Assembly: GCF_014805625.2 (NCBI RefSeq)
Contig: NW_023998464.1
Location: 2,817,622 to 2,881,621, forward strand
Length of the DNA stretch: 64,000 bases
Direction of reading: 5' to 3'
Origin: Glossina fuscipes
Lineage: Eukaryota > Arthropoda > Insecta > Diptera > Glossinidae
In this document: in pieces, positions 37,474 through 49,090 of the stretch
Position numbering within the stretch: position 1 is the stretch's first letter
Layout of the letters: every line of letters starts with the position of its first letter
Program-made: the position numbers and the translations under genes
Notes under the pieces: generated by a model
The model's input: only the letters and a program-made list of their open reading frames with translations
The model's database searches: none
What the model was told of the DNA's origin: nothing

Positions 37474-39506
37474 CTAACGTTTTACTTTGCCCTTTAAAAC
37501 AGGTGTACAAAAATGCTCTTTCAGGAAACGCCACTCACTAGTCTGTTCGATTTGCAATAAGGACGCAGACAATTGCTTAATCCGTAACTGCAACGATTCC
37601 GAATCATAAAGAGATATATCATCGTCACCACTATCCTCGAATTTAATTTCTTCAGTATCAGCTAATGTTTCATGATCGTGACACGATTTGTCAGCGTATG
37701 TTACCAAATCATCATCTTTGCTTCCATTATCAGCCTCATTATTAGAATCTTCTTCGTTTTCATCACGTTCGAATTTAGGTTCATTCACGGCTGCATTAAT
37801 TGCCTGCTTTGGCCCCCACTGCAGTTTCGATTGGGCATAGTGCTGGTCTTAATTAAATCCGTTCGCGGTATCTTTTATCTCTAACCGTTCAGTTTAGCAC
37901 TTTTGTTTTTCGTACTTCTTATGGTGATGATCAGAATAGGTTAAGAGTTCATTCCCCTTCTTACCAAGTTGCACCAATTTTTCTTCGTCCGATTTTTTTG
38001 TCATCTTTCATTAATTGCTGAGAACGTTTTTTGGCCACGGTGTTTTTCAAGGCTTAAACTTTAGTTAATCGTTGGTTTTCCAATATTTGCACACTTCGTA
38101 ATAACTGACGAAAGCTTATTATTTGTTCCACGCCTTCCTCGATTGTATTAATGGGACTCTAGTAAGCGACTATTTGGTCCATTAGACAAGGCAGGACTCG
38201 TAAAATGTGTTAAAAGGGCAATCGGCTGAGCACTAACGATCTTTTACTTTTTACTACAGCCCCTGAAGAGAGAAGATGTAGACATAGCAGTTCGCTTGAT
38301 GTTAGGGCATCTAGCGGCAGTTCGTTGAAAGTGAAATACCGCTTAGCATACTGATAAGCTTTTGCCGCTAAAGCGTTGTACGTTGTACCTCTTTCACGCT
38401 TTTGACACTGGCATAATCGACTGGAGACTCTTCCTCTTCTTCTCGCGTTAAAGCCCGGCTCGTTTCACCGAAGTTCAGTTTAGCGCGAAACACTTCCATG
38501 CCTGATAAAATGCCTGCGTACATATGCAAAAACTGACTAATAAATTTTCTAGGAATGTATGTTTGGACGGGCGCATAAGAGAGCAAACGGCGCTGATCCG
38601 TACATCCCATATCATCTGTTCTTTTAAGAACTTCAGCACACTCACTCTCGATTCTTTCCAGCAATTGTTTTAGCAATTGTTTTCACGCTGCATCTGTTCC
38701 ACTTCTTCATCTTCTAAGGATTTTGGTTTAGTGCTCCCTTTTTTATTAAACGTGTCCCGATTTTTTATTAAACTTGAGTTGAGGGTTGATTGCTTTTTGC
38801 ATCATTATCGCTTTGGACTTAAGTGCTTTGGCCGGCTCTAAGACCGGTATTTTTCCAATAAATAGACTTTTGAGAGATCTGCCGATCTGTCACATATTTT
38901 TTATAAGTATTCCAAAGGCGATAGTATATCATTAACTTGTACTACATTACTTTTGATAAGCGATTGTAAATTTTTTAATGTGAATTCAAAATGCCGACGA
39001 CATACAATATCACATGACGCAGCAGTTGCAGACGGCTTTCCCCATAAAACTGGGTAATTGGTATTGGAGGCTTTCGGTGTTTTCACAAATTTCATTATTT
39101 GAGGCTTTGCCACCGTCTGGTTTGCGTATTTCCATAACCGTGTATTGCAGAGTTCTCGATTAGTTGGAATTCTTCATTGATGAAAATGGAAATTTTAAGC
39201 ACTCAGAAGCTTCGGTGAGAATTGTTTAGCATTATCTATGAAGAGGATAGTTGGTGGCAGAAGCAAATCTTTAAATAATTTCATTTTTAAGGCGTTTTTC
39301 TCTCGCTTTTCGATGGGTCCGTATAAGTTACATCGTCCTCACCCGTGACTTCACATTGCCAAGCTGTTGAACTTATGGCTATAACGTGACGAAAATAGTC
39401 CTTATAATCCATGAAGATCTTTTTAGTAACCGCACTGAAGATGATCTTCTTCAAGATCTTGATACATGTCACTTTCATTGTCACCTTTCCGCGTACAAAT
39501 TGGCAT
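37474..39506 (-). pseudogene. Acf: Decayed copy of Acf (ACF1/BAZ1A-type chromatin remodelling subunit)
   Basis: Minus-strand pieces follow the domain order of ACF1, the large subunit that partners the ISWI ATPase. (1) A candidate start at 39506 reads MPICTRKGD. (2) After a frameshift, 39484-39287 reads KKIFMDYKDYFRHVIAISST followed by WQCEVTGEDDVTY, a good match to the WAC domain. (3) 39113-38901 is an unassigned linker. (4) 38676-38368 contains PVQTYIPRKFISQFLHMY, matching the DDT domain. (5) About 38368-38225, in another frame, reads LPLDALTSSELLCLHLLSSG, like the WHIM segment. (6) 37788-37474 is an acidic stretch then LLQIEQTSEWRFLKEHF, matching the WAKZ-type 'FQIEQGIERRFLK'. The PHD and bromodomain were not seen. 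Spacing between domains is shorter than in full-length ACF1. At least three frame changes and internal stops mean it cannot encode ACF1. No introns are obvious, so a retrocopy is possible but not shown. Confidence 0.8.
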
Positions 39507-41376
39507 TTTTTTCTTTAAAAAAGAATAGACATTACATAGCTGTAGCTGCAATAATCGCTCTGCATTCTTTTAAACCATTGCTATAGAAATTTCTATATAC
39601 ATTTTTTTTCGAGGTTTGCTTTGATGACTTATTCATCGATTCTTATAAGGCAGCTAACGTTATCGTAAGCAGTAATAGAAGAATTTAGTAGCTAATTAAC
39701 TATTTAGTAGAGAATCGCACGATATCACGCACGATATGGAAATGTAAAGAAAAAGACTACCTCTGGTTACTAGTTTATAGGACTAATACGTGATTGTGAA
39801 CCATGGAAGTTTACTTGATTTAAAAAGGAGAGTTCAAGCGCAGAAGAACTCCAGGACAAGTGAGTGGAAGCGCTGGGGAAGCGGGACAGTCCTCTTAAAG
39901 GACAAATCTCTATTATTGCCTTTAGAAAACCTGGATTCAAATGTAGAAAACCTATATAGAAGAAAAACGCAGCCTGCATTACTCAAGACACTCTAGATAG
40001 GCAAGAGTATTAGGCAGTTTTTAAGAGATAAACTGATAAAGAAATCATTTATTAGAATTTATATATGATGATGTTCCAACGCTTTCTTTGGACTTCTCTC
40101 TTCGAATGTAACGATTCAACTGCTTTTGCATTCACTGAATCGTCTTTGTGTAAATCAATATCAAATTTAATTTTCATTTTTTTAACCCTTTCACCTGAAG
40201 AATTTCTGCGGAATCGTCGTTAAGCCCTTCGTCAAATGCCATTTACGTAAGGTGTTTTTACTTTATAACACTGACGGGTACAGCATCTTAAATATTTATT
40301 TAGTGTCCGCAGTTTTAGGATTTAATTCCTACAAAATCAAGTAGTCTTTATGTGGACTTAATTTATTAAAAGTGTTTTTCGTAGTAATGTCTTAGATTAT
40401 GTCAATGTTATGAGTCAACAGAGTGCCAGTGTTAGCAATTCGCTAATAGCTTTTTGAATGGTTTCCGGGATAGATAGAAGTAGGATTTGACAAGTTAGGG
40501 GAATTCGACGATATACTGTTCACGAAAAAAAAGATTTTCTAGCAAAACCATGATCGCTTTACTATTTATTTCAGATATGCTCGAGAACATAAGATCCGAT
40601 AATCTATCGCTGCACTTTGTACTTTGATTTCATTGAGGAAAGCCAAGTCTGAAATTCGACTGATAAGCTCATTAGCTCGATTTAATGATGAAATTTTCGA
40701 AATGGTCTGGTAATATCATGGGATAAATGAAAAACGCAGCTGTACTAGGTATGTGCGTGCGGCTTACAGTTTCAGACATGCATGTCTTCTACATGTAATT
40801 TTATTTCATATTTACATATACCCGGTAAAAAGTGATTTTCGGAACCAGATAAATTGCTCTTGAAAGATAAACCGGATGTCAATCGCTTTACCCGCTTTAA
40901 TCGCTTTATTTGAAATGGAACACTTTCTGGCAATTTGTTTCTGCACGGCTTGGTATCTTTCAGATTTATGCACTTGAAGATGATACACTGCAAGCTACTC
41001 CCAGGTTGAGCGTCTTATCTGTATGATATTCCTGAAATATATATAATCACTCAGAGGGTGTCCCCTATACGTATAGTACCCCCATACTCAGAATGATGTG
41101 GGCGAAGAGTTAGAGATAAGGAGTGGCAGCAGTCTAGTGGAGGCGTGCCCAATCGACAAGTACATGACATGTATGTATGACATGTAAGATAAATAAATGG
41201 ATTTTTCTTCTCTTAGACACGAGGGAGCAGAGAGTAGAAATTGGATAAGCCTTTGATCCCTTGAATTTATTTATATATTTTCTTACACATGAAACAAAGT
41301 TAAAATAATCTTATACTAATTAATATTGAAAACTAATATAAAGGTGTAAATAAATAAAAAAAAAAAAGTAAAAAGC
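39507..41376. other. Non-coding stretch
   Basis: No gene recognised upstream of the Acf remnant. Around 41160-41195 there is a short palindromic block ('acatgacatgtatgtatgac'). Confidence 0.4.
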
Positions 41377-41448
41377 ATGGATACAACTAGCACGGAGGCA
41401 CCGGCACAACCGGTACTGATACAAGCTGCAAGTGGCAACACCAATTAG
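41377..41448 (+). other. Short ATG-led ORF, possible gag start
   Basis: After an A-rich leader, a 23-codon frame begins MDTTSTEAPAQPVLI and stops at 41446-41448. Its Thr/Pro/Ala-rich start resembles the beginning of some LTR-retrotransposon gag proteins. Nothing downstream supports it, and the adjacent DNA belongs to a minus-strand retroelement. Weak. Confidence 0.15.
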
Positions 41449-41549
41449 TTTTCGAATCAGTGAGTAAGATGTTAAGATTCCAAGTTAGTTTAAATACCTC
41501 TTAAGCGAATCGCGCGCATTAAGCATAGTTGTTTTGACAGAGTGTAGAG

Positions 41550-43330
41550 ATTCCGATATTGAGATAGACATCGTTTAGGTTTTTGCAAACAACTTGGAAC
41601 GCGCTAAACAGCTCATAATAATATTTAGATTGACTTAGTTTTGTGAACATGACGTGAAAAGAAGCGGTTACGGACACTAAAGCTTATCTCACCAAGCAAT
41701 CCAAGCGGACGGAAAGATGGTCCCATTAATTAACAGAAAGGAGACACCAAGAATAAAGAACGTTTCTCAACTGACGGTAAGGATAACGGAAGCACCCTAT
41801 TTTCATAAGTAGACAAAGAGACAAGCTGGTCCCAACCCAAATTCCTAGGGGCAAACAGCAAGCTTAATTTTGAGCGGATTCAATCGAATCTACACAACAC
41901 CTATCGGAAGGAGACCACACAACAGAGACATGCTCAAGTACTGGTCTAGCTAAGCACATGCCTTTTTGTAACGTAAAAATCCTGAAGCTCTTTGGACCAC
42001 TTGTTAGTGAGACCTAGCGCGGACCTAGCTTCATTTAAAGAGAGCTTAATGTACAAATTAAAATGTAATATTTGGTCCAATAGAATGCCTAAATCGACGG
42101 ACGAATCTATGTTTTCCAACTTGTGTGAATTGGTTTAATACTTAGTACTGAGTAACTTCCTCGTTGAGAAAGAAAGCTTCTTGCTTTTTTTTAGATTTAA
42201 TTTCAGAAAATTTAACGAGCACAAAATATCCAAATTAATCAAATCAAATTGAAACTGATACGACTGCGATTCCAGAGGGAAGGAAGAAAACAGTTTTACA
42301 TCGTCAGCGAACGTTACGATATGGCTGGACTTAGTCACCGATGGGAGATCATTAATGTACAGATTAAATAAAAGTGGCTGCCTTGAGGGACGTCACAAGA
42401 AATTCATTCGAGGTGATGAAGTTAAACAGAACCCTGGATGATCTGTTATGCACATAAGAGCTTCTCCATTTCACTAAGTACTAAGTAACGGAAGCCTGGA
42501 GTTTGAAAATCAATAAGTTACGGTTAACTAAGTCAAACGCTTTACTAAAATCAGTATATACGACATCCGTGCGATAGCCAAAAGAAGAAGCTTTAAACAC
42601 GTGGCAAGTAAACTGTAGGTGATTCGTAATGGTTGATTGTGCTTTCAGAAAACCATACTGGGAAGGAGACATGTAAGATTTGATAGCAAAAAGTAAATAT
42701 TGAGTAACAATTCTCTCGAACAATTTAGGCAAGATACTCAACTTCGCAATGCCTCTATAGTTCTCAACGTGATGTCTGCTTCCACATTTGTGAGACGGAA
42801 TAACGAAGCCCGTCTTCCAATACAAAGGGGAAACATCTGATTTCAAGGATTAAAAATATTTGAAATAACACCACATAGCACAGAGTATGATTTGAGAATA
42901 CTTGATGGAATGCCATCAGGCCCAGGCGCACAACAATATTTTTGAGACCTCAAACCATGACGGTTTTCTGAAACGATCAACCTAGAAATCGAAATCAAAG
43001 TAATTATAGGATAAGAGTTAAGTTAAGATTTGAATCGGACTCAGGAGCTGAACGACTTCGTCGGATGTATTTAGCAAAGAAATTCATCAGAGAACTCGAA
43101 TCATTTCATAAATATTGTGGAAAATTTGTTTTTTCTATTTTCATAATATTTAGTACTCTTGTTAAACAATGGCGTGCACTAGGTTCGAGGGCGAATTTAC
43201 TTGATTGGAACGGACGTAGAAACAGCTTGGTTTAAGACACTGTAGAACGATGATAGTAGGGTTCCAATATACACAACACAAGAATCAAGCATACTGTGCA
43301 TCAACATAGTGTTTATTTGAAGAAGTTGAA
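41550..43330 (-). mobile_element. Non-LTR retrotransposon ORF2 remnant (J2)
   Basis: Minus-strand reading of a reverse-transcriptase ORF. 43320-43130 carries a pre-RT segment with VLNQAVSTSVP and FNKSTKYYENRKNKF. 42923-42890 reads GPDGIPSSILK. 42846-42481 reads FVIPSHKCGSRHHVENYRG, then SQYGFLKAQST and VVYTDFSKAFDLVN (first catalytic D). About 42390-42340 reads VPQG, then LLFNLYINDLPS after a small deletion. 42313-42291 reads FADDVKL, the catalytic FADD box. Further down, SSVDLGILLDQ (about 42090) and LEHVSVVWSP (about 41935) match the post-RT region. Several frameshifts, a deletion at the VPQG motif and stops make it inactive. It looks Jockey/CR1-like. It is a different lineage from J1, whose RT motifs are spelled differently. 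Confidence 0.85.
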
Positions 43331-43880
43331 TTTAACACATTAGACACACACAAAGGACTATCATGGCTTATTGGTTATTATGTCTTCGAAGAGATTGGTA
43401 AAAGAAAGAAAGAAGAAAATCTAGCTTCGTTTATTTCAGTCATTAGCTTAAACGGGTAAACTCCTTTTAATACGAGTTATTAAACCTATTAATTGAAACC
43501 TTATATTCTGCATTACTTTGGGAACACATTTATTTTCTCAAAGGGGAAGAATTTCACCCGAGTAACTTTTAATCAGTGCCGTCTGCGTGAATGCGTTCTA
43601 CTTAAAAAGTACGACTATTCCTTTCGCGATTACTATCGACTGGAAACAGCAAGGCAAGCATTGCTATTAACTAATTCAACGAAATAAATATTTGGAATTG
43701 TTTTTCGATCTAAATTTCATTTGAATACATTTAATCAACAGCGAACGTATAACGATAACTTATTTAAGCTTTTAAGTTATGGCCATGATCTAAACCACAC
43801 CAGCAACACCACAACATACATGAAAATACCAAAAATTTCGAAACTGGAAACTGAAGCGGGAAAAACTGAATTTAAGAAAG

Positions 43881-43920
43881 AAAAAAAAAATATATATATA
43901 TATATAAATAAATAAATAAA
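43881..43920. repeat. Poly-A, (TA)n and (AAAT)n compound repeat
   Basis: Directly visible simple-sequence block. Confidence 0.95.
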
Positions 43921-44804
43921 AGAAAACAAATGAAGAAAAGATTGCTATCATTCTCGCAACTGGCAACAAAATTGAACAGAAACTTGACAACTGATAAAAT
44001 ACTAACGAACGTACGTATAAGCAAACCTAAGCTATGAAGAGAGAAAGGATCGCCAGACAGACAAATGTCCAGAGTACATAAATGCCACATTAAAACAATA
44101 CATTTAAATAACGAACCAAACAACACTGCAAACGAACAACGGCGAACGCATTCATTGGCAACGTGGAATTCTTTAAATCAGTGATACCAATAAATTTCGA
44201 TGAACGCAAACGCGTGCGACAGACACTTGATGTGATCGTACGTATGTATGCATACGATATGTGGAATAACGGACGGAGGTAGGGTAGAAGCAACGGCAGC
44301 AGTTAATCTTTAAGTGTATATGTGTGTGCATTACACACTAAACTAAAATAATAGCAACAGCAATGGAAGGACCTAACAAGCTGAGAGAGTATAGGCCGAT
44401 GTTGTGACGACATGAACGCAAGCGCGCGCTTACCAAATTCCAAAATGTCAGTCGAACACAAAACCAAAAATCACAACATATACAATATTGACCAGCAACA
44501 AGAACAACAATAATAAAAACAACAAGTGCTGTTAAAATAACCGATTGAAGCCGAGTTTTCAAAGATTTTAGTTCGGTGCGCCATTATTTTCTTCACTACA
44601 AGTTACGGACAAGCAACCAATTGAGCAGATCGCCAGAAGCCTAACAAGTAAACTTAAAGACCACGTATGTGAATACTGTATTGTACTGTGCGTGTATGTG
44701 TATATGTCGTGTGTTATAAGTTATAAACATAAATTAAAGCGTTTGGTTTCTTTTAAGAAATGACGAGGTGCAGATGTGACTGTAACTGTATGCATATAGT
44801 CGTG

Positions 44805-44834
44805 CGTGTGTGTGTGTGTGCGCGTGTGTGTGTT
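44805..44834. repeat. (GT)n microsatellite
   Basis: GT run with one 'gcgc' interruption. Confidence 0.95.
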
Positions 44835-45133
44835 TATTTTGGTTATGTACAATACCTTTGGTGCGACCGATACCTTCAGAAACTAAACTAAATCTGTAAC
44901 ACAAGAAACAATGCAACATAAACTTTACGACAGTTTAGCCAAGAAATGTCAACACAACGCACACAGCCACACAGACGTATATACCGAATGCTCTTATGCC
45001 AAGTCTGAGTATATGTGCAACATATTATGGAACAATATCAACAATGCAATATTTTGTGTATGTATAACCAGATCGAACGCACGAGCGCTTACAAGCAAAA
45101 CACAAAACTACAACCGATGATGAAGCTAACTTT

Positions 45134-45955
45134 GTGCGTTTGCGTATAAAAAGAGTGACCATATCACGGCTGTCATCGTGGTACGGTCGTCTGTGTCTAT
45201 CTGTGAAGGCCTTTGCCCAAAACGCTATCTTTTCAACGTGTAGTGAAGATTTGCGCAAACTGTTACCAAAGTCAATACGAACGGCAGCAGAAACAGCAGC
45301 CGTTGCAACTATCACTAAAGCTGAAGATTCCGCCAACTTTATACATACATACATGCATACATACATACATACATACATACATACATACGTACGTATATAT
45401 GGAACATGCACACACCGAAAAAGGTTAGGACACAACAATAAAAGTTTTGTATGTTCTGTTGCTGCTATTGCGCCTTCTATCATTCGTATAATGTGGGCAG
45501 TAACGAAAGCTGGCACAAGTATGTTGCCAGTGTCAGCTCAACGAACGGCATGTAGACTCAGAGAAGGTACTAATGTTCTAAAAGCTGACAGAATGCGACC
45601 AACTATCGAGGCTATCCAACTTGATCTCATGTGTGCAGCACTTTGCATGTTTAATAAAAACAACAAAAAAAAAGTAGAAAATTGTAGTAAATTCTGTCTG
45701 CCAACAACGCCACCGCCACTGCCAACCAGCTATTGTGTCCAACCTCATCATCGTCAATTTGTGCTGAAAGGTTGTAGTGCACGGGAGCTATCTGCAGAAA
45801 AGTTAAGAATAACTATTTGCTTTTTTTTGTTTTTTATATTCTCTTTGACGTCGGTTGGCAATCACATGCTTGATATATATATATATATACATATATGTAT
45901 TAAAAATATCTACCTGCGAATATCTGCCTCTTTCCCTCATCCAAACTGCTCATGA
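45134..45955 (+). CDS. Unrecognised 273-codon ORF, the longest in the window
   Basis: An ATG-initiated frame running across two microsatellites, which it translates as HTYIHTY repeats (about residues 70-90) and DIYIYIHI (about residues 250-258). I recognise no domain. There is a hydrophobic patch ICFFLFFIFSL near residue 230 and a proline run near residue 195. A 163-codon frame on the opposite strand (45025-45516) overlaps its first half, so part of the openness reflects local base composition. 'aataaa' occurs inside it near 45440 and 45652. It could be a UTR or long non-coding transcript, a real lineage-specific protein, or chance. I favour non-coding. Confidence 0.15.
   Translation: MRLRIKRVTISRLSSWYGRLCLSVKAFAQNAIFSTCSEDLRKLLPKSIRTAAETAAVATITKAEDSANFIHTYMHTYIHTYIHTYVRIYGTCTHRKRLGHNNKSFVCSVAAIAPSIIRIMWAVTKAGTSMLPVSAQRTACRLREGTNVLKADRMRPTIEAIQLDLMCAALCMFNKNNKKKVENCSKFCLPTTPPPLPTSYCVQPHHRQFVLKGCSARELSAEKLRITICFFLFFIFSLTSVGNHMLDIYIYIHICIKNIYLRISASFPHPNCS
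45341..45400. repeat. (CATA)n microsatellite
   Basis: About fourteen CATA units with two variants, 'catg' and 'cgta'. Confidence 0.95.
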
Positions 45956-47699
45956 AATGAAGATCTATTATTACTAAAATAATATTTAGGATGTCTGTTT
46001 GTCACGTTCACCAAGGTCTAAAACGCAAATATTTCTGCTTAGCCATGCAATATTCTGGATGATATATAAGTATCTTCTAATATTTTTATCGATGACTATT
46101 CCTCTCTTTTCTCTCTCTTCTCTTGCCGTAAAGATGATTAGACAGGTACTTATTCGTATATTTTTAGGTTAGTTTTTGGGTAATGCCAATATAAGCTCTT
46201 CGGGATAAATTTTTTTTCTAGATACTGTCAATATTTTAGAATATGCTTTTCCTTGAAATTTCGGGCTTTTTACCAAAGTACTCGAAGTAAATTGATGAAT
46301 TGCTTCTGAAGTTACAGCCCCGTATTATCAGTTGATTTCTAGCTCCTCCAATACACTAGCAAATGCGTTTATAAATATTTTCAATCACATTTATGTTGCA
46401 CCATAAAAATGGCCGTTGAGTGCATAGGAGGCTGAGAGCGATTCGAAAGCAGGCAGAGCCCCTGCCAGGGAATTATAACTAAGTGACAAGCGGCTTTTTG
46501 TGCTGATTATGAGTTCGGTAACTGATGCCTTCTCCTTTATATTGCACGACGTGAAGTGCAAAACATGCGATTCCCCCTTTGATAGATGAAGCAGAAGCGT
46601 AAGATATTCAAGAAAAGAGAATGAAAGGGAACATTTGTGGTTGGAAGGGAGAGCTTTGCATTCTTAAAGGAAATAAAAGAAACAATAAGTAGTAAAATTA
46701 TTTTAATAAAACAACATGTTTATAACACATTGAAACATGATATTTTAAAGTATCTTGCTGAAGGACTCCCACAATTTTTCCGCAGAATTTTTTGCAATAT
46801 CTTTGAAATAATATTTCTCAGATTCCATATTTTTATTAAGAAGAAAAAATTTGAGCTTTTTCATTCAAATACTCCGCAATAGTCCAGCTTTTTCAAAAAA
46901 TTCCTCTTACGGTGCCTAGCTGTACAGGCATGTAGATCATGTGGTCCATAGAGCTCCTTGATGGTATTAATTACACTCTTAATAGCTCCTTCAAATATTA
47001 TTATTCTGTTATCTTTCGTTCTATTCTAAAAGTATGGGGAACACACCTCTTTTGTTGGCTGCTACCGTAACGTTGGCTTTTGATGCGCATTTCGTTTACA
47101 TTAATTGATGAATTGACGTTTGCATGTACTGCGGTACTCACTAAAATAAGGATCGGAAGACCTCTAAAGCGACAAACTGAATAACGGAATTTATCCGAAC
47201 GACGCCTTTGATTTTCTGTTTCAACGTTGAAACTGCGAGTACAAACTGCTAAGCTCAACCTTAGCTAAAAAAAATTCAAAGTTTTGCTTATGACACTGAT
47301 CAGGATAAGTTAAAAACTCAAACCAATGATAGCTTTTCCTCTTTCCTTATTTATTGTTCCAAAATGTACGTTGCTTCGAGATTTTACAGAAACTTCCATG
47401 TAAAACGCAAAGACCTGTCATACCAACAGAAGCATCCGCCCAATAATAAACTCATTCTATAAAAAAGAGTATAAAGTTTTTAGTTTCTACAGTGTACGTT
47501 GATCTCTTAAACATATATACGTATCCCTATAGCGGAAAATATTGAAAAATTCAAGCCAGGCCAAGTATACATTTTATTTTTGCCAGAGTTTAAAGAACTA
47601 ACTCTTGATCATTCGGCAATTGTACGTAATTAGCCACCAGTTCAAGAGGTATCGAAGTCGTACCTTAGACTTTTAAAATAATTAAGGTACTACGGGGGT
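45956..47699. other. Non-coding stretch
   Basis: No gene recognised. The 81- and 85-codon frames near 46640 and 47000 have no identifiable domain. Confidence 0.4.
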
Positions 47700-47926
47700 C
47701 AGGTCGCTCAGAGGAACTGCTGGCTGCGGTTTTTGCTGCAGCAAAATCTGTGTAGTGTGGGTCTTCTACGTCACTGCTGGGAGCGGCCCTTAGTGGAATT
47801 TCGCGGTTGCCCCAAAATCGCGGAAACCTTAAATATTTCAGTCCTCGCGCCCGTCAGAGTGGAGAACATGTCATACACGTGCCCTTGATCTGGATCTGCA
47901 TGGGAGCCTCCCGTAGGGTTAAGCAT
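47700..47926 (-). pseudogene. GC-rich gag-like ORF fragment
   Basis: An island clearly richer in GC than its surroundings. On the minus strand an ATG at 47926 opens a 51-codon frame (stop 47773-47771) that starts MLNPTGGSHADPDQGHVYDM and includes ARTEIFKVSAILGQPRN. In the next frame it continues openly as SSDVEDPHYTDFAAAKTAAS to about 47700. The acidic, Ser/Ala/Pro-rich composition after a short basic stretch resembles the N-terminus of a retroelement gag/ORF1 protein. I could not place it in a family, and no zinc knuckle is present. One frameshift separates the two parts. A fragment of an unknown host gene is also possible. Confidence 0.35.
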
Positions 47927-48324
47927 CCACGGCAGGGACCTACGTTAACCCCCTGTAACAACTCTATACCTAATTAGCAAAAAATGGAAAGAGCGATGAT
48001 GGTATGAGATAAAAAGAGGGTGTAAAAATAACTTTGTATAGTAATTAAAAAGATGTTACGGTAATTTGGTTAAATAGAAAACTCAAATGTATGCGCAAAG
48101 TGATTTTTATAGAATGGGGCTTTTGATAAAACTCAAATAATTCGAAACTTGATAATTGAAATATTACCATCCCTATCTCTGCCGTTTATCGGATAGCTAA
48201 CGAATATCCTCGCGGTTTTGAGGCGAAACAGTCATCGAGCCATTTTTGAAAATCTTAAACTGATGTGCTAAGTATGACCATATCGATCTAAATAAGTGGT
48301 AATTGGAAAGGCACAGGTCAGAAG
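47927..48324. other. Non-coding stretch
   Basis: No feature recognised. The part next to 47926 could be the leader of the gag-like fragment. Confidence 0.35.
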
Positions 48325-49090
48325 AATACGCTGCTTGCCTGGAGAAGTTCCCAGCCCAAGTGAAAGATCATTCCATGTATTGCATTGTCGTATGTTTACG
48401 GATGTTGTCATAAGGCAAGACCATGTTACGGTTCCATTTGCCTACGGATGATTATTTTCTCCTCAATCGCGTCCATTAACTTGATTAATTGGGCTTAGTA
48501 TCGTTCTGCAATGATTTCATCCGTACTTACGAGTTCCCAGTAGATGATTTGTTTCCCATCCCATCAAGCGCCTAGTAGCATTAATATGCGGCTCTGCAAG
48601 TGCTACGGATTGTCTTCTTTGATCAACCTGTGCTTATCTTCTTTTAGGACCTATATGATTGATTTTTCATCACGCGTAATAATTTTCCTTTTCTGGCGAT
48701 TTCACATACATGAGCAGATGTCGCTGGAGATGAAATAAACTCGCAAAGACTTTTAATCCTAAAAATATTAAATCACTATTCACGTTTTCCTTCGTTGCTT
48801 TCCAGCAAAGCTCTTCCAAGAAATATCTGATGACAGTCTCAGGTTGCCATTGGTTTAATCTTCACTGGTGACGCCTGCAGTTAATAATTCCACGTTTTTT
48901 GCTCTTTTCGGATAGCATTTTTCTCCCAACACCCCCACCACCACCTGGCTTATTCCTCACTGTACAACTCGTTCTTTTTGGGTTTATCCTGGATTTTCGC
49001 ATACCAAACCACGAATTTCTTCATCCAAAAGCTTTCGTGAAACTTCAAAATGTTTATCGACTAGAAGACGAAATCTTGCAAATCACATTC
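48325..49090 (-). pseudogene. Mariner-like transposase remnant (M4)
   Basis: The minus strand reads, in order and over several frames: DEEIRGLVCENPG (49035-48997), resembling the 'DEE...LL.EDP' linker helix; a region of weak similarity; RKIITRDEKSI (near 48680), matching 'RI.TGDEKWI' with the first catalytic D kept; a segment like 'IIYYELL..TETI' (plus strand about 48510-48560); QLIKLMDAIEEK (near 48475); PYDNIRKHT (near 48410), matching 'HDNARPH' with the second D kept; and FHLGWELL (near 48350), matching the 'LGWE.LPHPPYSPD' region. The sequence then departs before the third D. Many stops and indels are present, so it is inactive. Its motif spelling differs from M2, so it is a separate lineage. 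Confidence 0.7.

Larger units (their letters stand above)
43331..45133. other. CAA/CAG-rich, UTR-like stretch
   Basis: Contains many 'caacaacaa', 'agcaacagc' and 'acgaacg' runs of the kind seen in insect UTRs and first introns. No domain-bearing ORF was found. It may belong to a nearby gene whose coding exons are outside the window. Confidence 0.35.
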
